Below, piece after piece: positions 1 to 5,710 of a DNA stretch of 6,233 nt. The first letter of the stretch is position 1. Every line of letters begins with the position of its first letter. The DNA comes from Methanomassiliicoccales archaeon (GTDB taxonomy: Archaea > Thermoplasmatota > Thermoplasmata > SG8-5): assembly GCA_030636255.1 (NCBI GenBank), contig DAOVXH010000109.1:1-6233 (forward strand), written 5' to 3'. The notes beneath the pieces were generated by a model, which ran no database searches, had not been told where the DNA came from, and saw nothing but the letters and a program-made list of their open reading frames with translations. The translations under genes were made by a program, and so were the position numbers.

Positions 1-1826
1 ACCATGATGAAATATGGCTCAGGCATAGACTGGGCACCGTTCATTTCCCCGAATGTTTGGCTGAGCAAACGGTAGAGGCCAACAGTAACCCCCATGATTA
101 TCGGGGCAAAGAGAAGTGCAGTATTTTTCATGCTGTCTATTGTGGAACGAAGCTTGAGCCTCATGTCCTTGTCAGTATTGGCCAGTTCCCTCATATGATT
201 GGACATGGACATTAGCATGGTCCCGGCAATTTCAGGGTTCTTTTCTGATGCTTCCACAATCAATTTCATGGTTGCTCTGAGCTTTCTTGAGGGATGTTTT
301 GTTAGTATTCCAGATTCAGCAGAAAATAATAGTTCATCAAGGCCCATGCCGCTCCTTCTCAAACTGCTGATTACTCTTGACAGGAATATTCCAGATTCGG
401 TTCCGTCCATTGATAATGCCACATCTTCAAGTGCTCGCTCGATTGCCTTGCCCTCTGTTAGCCGACTGCCAAGCTGGAAAAGCATGTCCGGCATCTGGTC
501 TTCGAGTTTTTCCAGTTCGAGAATATTATCTTTCTGATAGCCATCAGAGCCAAGAAGATATCCCATTGCCAGAGCCAGGCCAGGCAAAGCAATGAGCGCG
601 GAGATGGACCATTCAATATCCCAGAATGACAGATAGCTACCAGACACCCAGGAAAGGCCAATGGAAACAATTGCTATGAACAGTGCAACTGGCAATCTTC
701 TTTTGAAATTAGTTTTTTCAGATTCCATGGAAAAAGAATGAATTCCTGGCCTCCTAGCAAGAATGCTTCTGGCATAGAAGAAGGCAAATGCCGGAAAAAT
801 AATGTTCATCAATATCACGCTTATGCCGAAAGATGGAAGCCAGTCATCCTGAACCGGTGCATCCGAGGCAAAATCAAAGCCGCCCATGGAAATCATGGGA
901 AGCAATGAGCCAATTATCATGGGCAGTAGAATTCCCAGGGCAAATAACACTGTGGCAGGCATGGCAAGGGATGCGGAAAATTCTTCCACCATCTGCCTTG
1001 TACCAGTTAAAACCAATTCACTGGCCCTTCTTAGGCTGGCCCGCATGGTGTCACGGCTACTTTCCTTTGATGCGCTGAGAATATTGTAGATTGCAGACCT
1101 TAATTCCTCATTTAAGCCTTCAAGTTCCATTGCATAATCTGCCAAAGCTTCTTCGGTACTGGCATATTCACGTGTCTGGATTTTCCACATAAGAGTTCGC
1201 AATTCGCTGGCCATTGGCCCATCTGCATTATCTGCAGCAAATTGAAGTGCCCTGTCAATGGACGGTGAAAGTTCCATGGACATTACCATGTAATTGACAA
1301 TCTCCGGGGCAGAGCCAAAGGCCTCGAGTTCCATGCTTCTGGCCAGCCTTTCAGGATAATTTAGAATAAACATGAAAATCACAAGTGGAATAGAAATGCT
1401 GGTTCCAAGAACAACTGTCAGAAGCATGAACATGTCAAGGCCTAGCCAGACACCTATGATTAAAGATATTAGAAGAGCTATAAACAAAGTAAGAAAAGCA
1501 GCCACACCAGCGAATTTGACCACTTCTTCCACCTTCAGGCCCATGCTGGTTATTCTCATGGCCTTCTTGAAATCCTTCTGCTCATGAACTCGTTTCAATT
1601 TGGCCAGTATTTTTCTTTTGTCTTGAAGTTTGCTTTCCAATTTGAAATCTGAAGAACCTGCAAGCTCTAAAATCCTGGTCTTTTTTTCTATATCTCTTAC
1701 TTCTGCATCTAATAATCTAATTTTTCTGGCTCTGTCTCTTGCTTGCTCCAGATTCGGTTCCACCTTTCCCAGAATCTTGCATAATTTAATGTAAACATTA
1801 CCTGGCTTATTCTGATTATCAGACAT
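1..1826 (-). CDS. TadC/FlaJ-type type IV pilus / type II secretion system F-domain membrane protein (3' end outside window)
   Basis: Polytopic platform protein that would anchor the assembly ATPase at the membrane in a type IV pilus-like or secretion machine. I translated the minus strand from the ATG at 1826 and found 608 uninterrupted codons to the window edge, so the C terminus is missing. Residues about 20-100 are a highly charged, probably coiled-coil cytoplasmic region. Hydrophobic segments lie near 104-128, 131-156, 288-312, 333-352, 380-400, 407-427 and 569-589. Two cytoplasmic helical regions (about 165-287 and 440-565) look like tandem T2SSF domains; each carries the usual pattern of a helix, an acidic residue and an A-L pair (SIDRAL at 189-194, IERAL at 462-466, the latter after the typical P-x-x-L-x-x-L stretch). 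The order of two or more membrane segments, F domain, four segments, F domain, segment matches archaeal double-F TadC/FlaJ proteins. The start overlaps the ATPase stop by 8 bp and has a good ribosome binding site, so translation is probably coupled. Fold confident; cellular system not determined. Confidence 0.9.
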   Translation of the reverse strand, partial: MSDNQNKPGNVYIKLCKILGKVEPNLEQARDRARKIRLLDAEVRDIEKKTRILELAGSSDFKLESKLQDKRKILAKLKRVHEQKDFKKAMRITSMGLKVEEVVKFAGVAAFLTLFIALLISLIIGVWLGLDMFMLLTVVLGTSISIPLVIFMFILNYPERLARSMELEAFGSAPEIVNYMVMSMELSPSIDRALQFAADNADGPMASELRTLMWKIQTREYASTEEALADYAMELEGLNEELRSAIYNILSASKESSRDTMRASLRRASELVLTGTRQMVEEFSASLAMPATVLFALGILLPMIIGSLLPMISMGGFDFASDAPVQDDWLPSFGISVILMNIIFPAFAFFYARSILARRPGIHSFSMESEKTNFKRRLPVALFIAIVSIGLSWVSGSYLSFWDIEWSISALIALPGLALAMGYLLGSDGYQKDNILELEKLEDQMPDMLFQLGSRLTEGKAIERALEDVALSMDGTESGIFLSRVISSLRRSGMGLDELLFSAESGILTKHPSRKLRATMKLIVEASEKNPEIAGTMLMSMSNHMRELANTDKDMRLKLRSTIDSMKNTALLFAPIIMGVTVGLYRLLSQTFGEMNGAQSMPEPYFIM

Positions 1827-3612
1827 ATGGTGCGCTCCTCTGGAACCAATCATTCCATTGATTCATGAGTTTGCCTGACTCCCCGGAGCCCATCTGGTCC
1901 ACCAAATTCCAGTACTGGCCATTGGCCTTTACCACTCCAGATGGAGACAAAATATTCTGATTTTTCAGGGCCGCATCAACCATTTCCTGGCGCATCTGGC
2001 CTCTGGCCCGGATATTGGAAAGAGCTTCATCATATGTCAAACCCCATTGTCTGGCAATGTCAGCTATTTTTGAGGAGCTTTCTGTAAAATGCTTGGTTTC
2101 CACAAGTGAGTCGGTTGCATCGTCATATACCAGTAAATCAGCAAACTCTCCTTCTTTGCCGCCTTTAACCAGCTCGGAAACGACAGTAACCCTGCGCACC
2201 TGTTTCTGTCGGCCGCCTGGTCGCACTAGGCCGCAAACAACCACAATATCAGTGGCTGAAAAGGCCTCTGGATGAATGTCCAGGTCATACACTATCCTTT
2301 CAAAAACTGATTTCGGGGAATTACCATGAATTGTACCGAGAACCGCAGAGCCAGCACTTCCAGAGCGCATGGCCTCATACAATGTTTTTGCTTCCCTTCC
2401 TCTGACTTCTCCAAGAACTATTGCAGATTCTCCCAGCCTCAACGATACCCGCAATGCATCATCTGCTGTTCTGTCCCCGGTTCCGCCAATTGCTGACTGG
2501 ACAAAAAGGCTCTGAACCTTGTATCCCAATTCCTGCATTTTGGCCCCAGGAAGTTCCAGTGTGTCTTCAATGGTCAGAATACGCTGGCTCAATGGAAATT
2601 CCAACATTAAAGCTCCAAGAAGAGAAGATTTTCCTGCCCCCCTGCTTCCTGCAACAAGAATAGTGGAACGGCCGTCTATTAGGAATGAAAGAAGTCCAGC
2701 AGATAAAGAATTCAAACTTTGCTTTGTTATTAACTTGGGGAGGGTCCAGGGCTCTGTGGAATGCCGCCTCAGTGCAATACCTATTCCTTCCGGGCTCAGT
2801 GGTCTGCCAATGACAGTCACCCTTGTATCATAATCGTGCAGGTCGGTCTCAAGAACTGGCATTGATTCTGAGAATGGTCGACCGGATTCGAATCTGAACC
2901 TGGAAACTAATGCCTCAACTTCTCTCTGGCTGAGAATAATATTGGTAAGGCATTTGCCATGGGCCTTGCCACCGCCAATATCCCCTATTATCATGTGCAC
3001 AGGATTTTCATCTGCTGGTGCGTCCACATAAATGTCCTGAACATTTGGGTCTTCAAGAAGATATTCCAGAATGCCAAGGCCAACAGTGTGTCTGAGCAAT
3101 GCGTCGGTAAGGAACTCTATGCCTCCAACACCTTCCAATTGGCCGGAGCTCATTCCAGAAGAACGTGCTAAAGCTGTCAGTGTCTCACTGGCCTCCCTTC
3201 GAAGCTGGCTCTTCATTTGATTGCTGCTTCCTGCGCTGGTCCTGACATTTTCAACAAATTCCTTCTTTGCCATGTGAAGTAGCTTGATTCCAGCATCTGG
3301 CAGGGTGTATTCCCTGGGGGTTATGCGATAAAGTGTCTCGGCACCTCCCCGGATGCTGCAAATATCGATTCTGGATGTGCCAACATGGTATCTGGCGAGC
3401 TTCGAGCCTTCATCAATAGGCAATAGACTGACCCATGCATCTGCAAATCCCGGCCTCATTCTGGAACCTTCGGAGAGCATTTTTTCCAGCCAACTGTCCA
3501 GTTCCCTGGGACTTGCCTTGGAAATGGCAGTTTTGGGCGCTTTAATCTCTAGCTCACTGACAATTTGGGGTGCTTTTTTCCTTGGTTTCAGTACAATGGT
3601 ATCCTTTTTCAT
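1819..3612 (-). CDS. Type IV pilus / type II secretion assembly ATPase (FlaI/TadA/VirB11-like)
   Basis: Cytoplasmic hexameric secretion-superfamily ATPase that would drive subunit assembly on the membrane protein encoded next to it. The 597-residue product has a basic N-terminal tail (1-30), an N-terminal domain (about 40-300, including DPNVQDIYVDAP near 188-199, a hallmark region of this family) and a RecA-like core. In the core, Walker A is GSRGAGKS (322-329), the acidic box is IEDTLELP (348-355), the Walker B region is AIVLGEVRG (397-405) and the His box is GTIHG (426-430). All catalytic elements are present, so it should be active. A further 110 or so residues (from about 485) follow the core. 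They are soluble, contain Q-W-G-L-T-Y-D-E-A (521-530), and may contact a partner. The ATG at 3612 has a near-perfect ribosome binding site. The gene follows the cysteine-rich gene by 52 bp and overlaps the membrane gene by 8 bp. Whether it serves a pilus, an archaellum-like filament or a secretion system cannot be told, because no pilin is visible. Confidence 0.95.
   Translation of the reverse strand: MKKDTIVLKPRKKAPQIVSELEIKAPKTAISKASPRELDSWLEKMLSEGSRMRPGFADAWVSLLPIDEGSKLARYHVGTSRIDICSIRGGAETLYRITPREYTLPDAGIKLLHMAKKEFVENVRTSAGSSNQMKSQLRREASETLTALARSSGMSSGQLEGVGGIEFLTDALLRHTVGLGILEYLLEDPNVQDIYVDAPADENPVHMIIGDIGGGKAHGKCLTNIILSQREVEALVSRFRFESGRPFSESMPVLETDLHDYDTRVTVIGRPLSPEGIGIALRRHSTEPWTLPKLITKQSLNSLSAGLLSFLIDGRSTILVAGSRGAGKSSLLGALMLEFPLSQRILTIEDTLELPGAKMQELGYKVQSLFVQSAIGGTGDRTADDALRVSLRLGESAIVLGEVRGREAKTLYEAMRSGSAGSAVLGTIHGNSPKSVFERIVYDLDIHPEAFSATDIVVVCGLVRPGGRQKQVRRVTVVSELVKGGKEGEFADLLVYDDATDSLVETKHFTESSSKIADIARQWGLTYDEALSNIRARGQMRQEMVDAALKNQNILSPSGVVKANGQYWNLVDQMGSGESGKLMNQWNDWFQRSAPYV
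1835..1841 (-). promoter_or_regulatory. Ribosome binding site for the TadC-like gene
   Basis: The minus strand reads AGAGGAG, with 8 bases between the last G and the ATG at 1826. The site lies inside the last codons of the ATPase gene, supporting this start and translational coupling. Confidence 0.6.
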
Positions 3613-3617
3613 TCTGC

Positions 3618-3627
3618 ATCACCTTCC
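3618..3627 (-). promoter_or_regulatory. Strong ribosome binding site for the secretion ATPase
   Basis: The minus strand reads GGAAGGTGAT, ending 5 bases before the ATG at 3612. It matches the archaeal anti-Shine-Dalgarno consensus GGAGGTGAT almost fully and decides the ATPase start. Confidence 0.75.
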
Positions 3628-3650
3628 TTCGTCGTGTGCTGTTGAATAAT

Positions 3651-3666
3651 CTCGCTTCGCTCGCTC
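3651..3666 (-). repeat. Short GC-rich hairpin-prone element between the cysteine-rich gene and the ATPase
   Basis: The minus strand reads GAGCGAGCGAAGCGAG directly at the stop codon of the upstream gene. It contains GCGAAGC (3654-3660), a heptamer known to form an unusually stable DNA mini-hairpin, flanked by GAGC/CGAG copies. It is much richer in CpG than the surrounding sequence. It could be a copy of a dispersed repeat or a weak structure in the operon spacer; no second copy is in the window. Confidence 0.35.
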
Positions 3667-4237
3667 ATTCACTCCCTCCAACAATATTGAGTGTACCAGC
3701 CAAAATATCTTTTTCAAGGTCACTGGCCATATTTGAAATGCTTGTCAATTGTATTTTGATCATCCTGGAACATTCTTCACAGTTCTGGCCCTGGCGAAAA
3801 TTACGGCCAGGCAATTGACTTATCTGCCTCATTGCACCAGTTATCCTTCTTGACAGAATGCTCTTGTTCAGTGCGTCCAGATTATCAATCAGAGGTTTAA
3901 GGCATCCAGAACATTTCTCGCTCCGCCTGCTGTCTACCAACATTTGGCTTCTGACCTCGTCAGAGCGATTCAGTATCTCTGCTAGCTGATTCATTACCCT
4001 GGTAGATTGAATGTCATACCTTCTCTCAATATGAGACCGCAAAATTATAGTGCTGGCCATGCCCTCAAGTTGTAAAGCTTTCAGAACACCACTGTAGCAG
4101 CCTATAATCTTTAGACCGCTCTCTCTACACATCTCGCATTCCATGATAATCTCAATGCCACTCTGCTTCCGGTTGGTAATATGCTGGCACAAGTTTGTCT
4201 TCCCCGAAACAGGCGTGCGTACCTTGCTTCCGCCCAT
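3665..4237 (-). CDS. Cysteine-rich protein of unknown function, first gene of the secretion/pilus cluster
   Basis: I do not recognise this family. The 190-residue product has three CxxC pairs (Cys34/37, Cys109/112, Cys153/156) plus lone Cys17 and Cys47. This suggests metal binding, probably zinc, or thiol chemistry. Between the pairs lie charged, amphipathic stretches (about 67-105 and 117-140) that look helical. There is no signal peptide or membrane segment, so it is probably cytoplasmic. The start is uncertain. The ATG at 4237 has a good ribosome binding site seven bases upstream. However, the internal ATG at 4144 (residue 32) would begin the protein with MECEMC, a zinc-ribbon-like N terminus seen in other small archaeal proteins, and would give 159 residues. 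The first 31 codons hold more CpG-containing codons (CGC, ACG, TCG, CGG) than neighbouring genes, a mild argument for the shorter form. The gene is on the same strand as the ATPase, 52 bp upstream, so it is probably co-transcribed and may be an accessory or regulator of that machine. Gene real: likely; function: unknown. Confidence 0.75.
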   Translation of the reverse strand: MGGSKVRTPVSGKTNLCQHITNRKQSGIEIIMECEMCRESGLKIIGCYSGVLKALQLEGMASTIILRSHIERRYDIQSTRVMNQLAEILNRSDEVRSQMLVDSRRSEKCSGCLKPLIDNLDALNKSILSRRITGAMRQISQLPGRNFRQGQNCEECSRMIKIQLTSISNMASDLEKDILAGTLNIVGGSE

Positions 4238-4240
4238 ATA

Positions 4241-4248
4241 CTCTCTCC
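4241..4248 (-). promoter_or_regulatory. Putative ribosome binding site for the cysteine-rich gene (long start)
   Basis: The minus strand reads GGAGAGAG, with the GGAG core seven bases before the ATG at 4237. It favours the 190-residue form over the internal start at 4144, where I see no comparable site. Confidence 0.45.
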
Positions 4249-4290
4249 GATTCGGGAATAAGCATTCAGGTTAAAGTTGTTTCTAATAAT

Positions 4291-4299
4291 CTTTTTATC
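4291..4299 (+). promoter_or_regulatory. TATA-like box of a probable leaderless pdxT promoter
   Basis: The sequence CTTTTTATC is centred about 26 bases before the ATG at 4322, the spacing expected between an archaeal TATA box and the transcription start. An A-rich stretch (AATAAT) precedes it, where the BRE would lie. There is no Shine-Dalgarno site before 4322, so the transcript could start at or very near the start codon. On the other strand the same AT-rich patch reads GATAAAAAG and could also take part in divergent transcription of the cysteine-rich gene. Pattern-based only. Confidence 0.45.
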
Positions 4300-4321
4300 C
4301 ACCACCCCATTGCCCATGATA

Positions 4322-4912
4322 ATGAAAATCGGTGTATTAGCACTCCAGGGAGATGTAGGCGAGCATGTTTCCTCGTTAAATTTCGCAATTGAAAATCTCG
4401 GACTGGATGCTGAAGCAATTGAGGTCCGGCGCCCTGGTGAGCTGGCACAATTATCTGCACTTCTGATTCCTGGAGGAGAGAGTACAACCATTGTCAAACA
4501 GCTCAAACGGTTCGGGCTCTTCGAGCCAATAATTAATATGGCCGATGCTGAAAAACCCATAATGGGAACCTGTGCAGGGTGCATTGTTCTTGCCAGCAAG
4601 CTTGTGGATGAGGTTGGGCCAAGGAAGGTTGAACCACTTGGACTCATTGATATTACAGTTAACCGGAATGCATATGGCCGGCAGAGGGAGTCATTTGAAA
4701 AACCTCTGAAAATTCCTGGATTTGGTTACCCATTCATGGGAGTGTTCATAAGAGCTCCGTCAATAGTGGAAGTTGGGGAGAATGTGGAAGTGCTGGCCAC
4801 TATGGACAAAGAGCCGGTGATGGTTCGACAGAAGAATATTCTGGCACTGACATTTCACCCGGAACTTATACTTGATAGTAGGGTGCATCAATACTTTCTA
4901 AAAATGATTTAA
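4322..4912 (+). CDS. pdxT: Pyridoxal 5'-phosphate synthase glutaminase subunit PdxT
   Basis: Class I glutamine amidotransferase that hydrolyses glutamine and passes ammonia to PdxS, which builds pyridoxal 5'-phosphate from ribose 5-phosphate and glyceraldehyde 3-phosphate (DXP-independent vitamin B6 pathway, cytoplasm). The 196-residue product begins MKIGVLALQGDVGEH, the standard PdxT N terminus. It has the GGES motif (51-54), the nucleophile in GTCAG (Cys84), the RAP segment (144-146) and the catalytic His179 and Glu181 in TFHPEL. All triad residues are present and the length is normal for the family. I chose the ATG at 4322 because it matches the family start; in-frame ATGs at 4316 and 4277 would add 2 or 15 residues not typical of PdxT. 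No ribosome binding site precedes it and a TATA-like box lies at the right distance, so translation is probably leaderless. It stands alone on the plus strand, divergent from the secretion cluster and convergent with the lipid genes. The PdxS partner must lie elsewhere. Confidence 0.95.
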   Translation: MKIGVLALQGDVGEHVSSLNFAIENLGLDAEAIEVRRPGELAQLSALLIPGGESTTIVKQLKRFGLFEPIINMADAEKPIMGTCAGCIVLASKLVDEVGPRKVEPLGLIDITVNRNAYGRQRESFEKPLKIPGFGYPFMGVFIRAPSIVEVGENVEVLATMDKEPVMVRQKNILALTFHPELILDSRVHQYFLKMI

Positions 4913-4947
4913 GTTGTTAGTTGTCAGTTATTAGTTGTTCGTTTGCC
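4913..4947 (+). repeat. Degenerate 7-bp tandem repeat after pdxT
   Basis: Starting right after the pdxT stop codon, the plus strand reads as consecutive units GTTGTTA, GTTGTCA, GTTATTA, GTTGTTC and a more diverged GTTTGCC. Each unit starts with GTT. The array occupies most of the 57-bp gap between the convergent pdxT and GGGP synthase genes. It is T-rich on the plus strand and might help end pdxT transcription, but there is no clear oligo-T run or stem-loop, so I do not call it a terminator. Confidence 0.6.
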
Positions 4948-4969
4948 ATCAAGTGCTAACATCTGTGAA

Positions 4970-5710
4970 CTAAAAACTCTTCACAGCCTTCACCAATTCA
5001 GTGAAGGCTGGGCTGATTCCTTCTTCCTCAACTACCGTGCCAGTGACAATGATATCTGCGCCTGCTTCCAATGCTGCCTTTGCATGTTCTGCACGCCTTA
5101 TTCCACCGCCAACTATCAGAGGAATGTCAAGGGAATTTTTAACACCAGATATGATATTTGAAGGCACTGGCTCCGGTGCCCCGCTTCCTGCCTCAAGATA
5201 TATAAATTTCATGCCCAGGAGTTCTCCAGCCACAGAATATCCAATTGCAGATTTCACATCATCCCGCTTTATGCACTCTGCGCCGCCCACCCTGCCTGCT
5301 TTCATGCCTGGCTCCACAATAATATACCCCATGGAAATAGGTTCTAAACCGCTTTTCTTGATAAGTGCGGCAGCCTTCATCTGCTCCCCGAAGAGGAATC
5401 TTGGGTCCTTGGAATTAAGAAGGCTCATGAAATAGATGGCATCTGCGTGAAGTGATACAGCACTGGCTGATGTTGGAAAAAGTATTACAGGAACATGAAC
5501 CGCATTTTTGATTGCCTTGACTGTTGCATCAACCAATTCCTGGGTAAGGCCGGTTGAACCGCCCAGCATTATTGCATCTGAGCCGGCATCAACAGCCATC
5601 TTGGAAATGCTAGCAGCTTCCTCTGGACCTGTATCATCAGGGTCAAGCAAGATCATGTGCAGCTTTTGGGTTTTCAGCTTTTCAGATATGTAGTTCATGG
5701 TGTCCATCAT
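4970..5710 (-). CDS. Geranylgeranylglyceryl phosphate synthase (GGGP synthase, probable group II)
   Basis: Catalyses the first prenyl transfer of archaeal membrane lipid synthesis, joining geranylgeranyl diphosphate to sn-glycerol-1-phosphate to give 3-O-geranylgeranylglyceryl phosphate (EC 2.5.1.41). The 246-residue product is a TIM barrel of the PcrB/GGGPS family. Visible motifs are LLDPDD (21-26), GGST (50-53), SLLNS (96-100), GYIIVEPG (128-135), YLEAGSGA (171-178, with the conserved catalytic-region Glu) and the phosphate-binding VGGGIR (200-205) and TGT (223-225). The LLDPD and SLLNS forms and the length point to group II. The ATG at 5710 overlaps the stop of the upstream prenyltransferase (ATGA). 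The next codon is also ATG (5707) and sits at a better distance, seven bases, from the ribosome binding site, so the true protein may be one residue shorter. Tight coupling with the next enzyme of the pathway supports the assignment. The bacterial PcrB family is similar, but the context makes the archaeal lipid role much more likely. Confidence 0.95.
   Translation of the reverse strand: MMDTMNYISEKLKTQKLHMILLDPDDTGPEEAASISKMAVDAGSDAIMLGGSTGLTQELVDATVKAIKNAVHVPVILFPTSASAVSLHADAIYFMSLLNSKDPRFLFGEQMKAAALIKKSGLEPISMGYIIVEPGMKAGRVGGAECIKRDDVKSAIGYSVAGELLGMKFIYLEAGSGAPEPVPSNIISGVKNSLDIPLIVGGGIRRAEHAKAALEAGADIIVTGTVVEEEGISPAFTELVKAVKSF

Noticed and set aside
199..537. 112-codon plus-strand open frame
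   Set aside because: It lies antisense to the second F domain of the TadC-like protein, which I translated without interruption through this region.
390..1761. 15-base direct repeat TCCAGATTCGGTTCC at 390-404 and 1747-1761 inside the TadC-like gene
   Set aside because: The copies are in different reading frames and encode different residues; no flanking similarity suggests duplication or mobility, so I take it as coincidence.
4277..4321. Upstream in-frame ATG for pdxT giving 15 extra residues
   Set aside because: The extra residues are absent from typical PdxT proteins, overlap the TATA-like box and have no ribosome binding site.
4111..4647. 178-codon minus-strand open frame overlapping the pdxT start and the cysteine-rich gene
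   Set aside because: It is antisense to the clearly real pdxT, serine- and proline-rich, and has no recognisable domain. It is a frame shadow.
4913..4969. Possible terminator between the convergent genes
   Set aside because: The stretch is T-rich on the plus strand but has no run of five or more T and no convincing inverted repeat.
5001..5435. 144-codon plus-strand open frame
   Set aside because: It is antisense within GGGP synthase, whose motifs are all on the other strand. Composition is that of a shadow frame.
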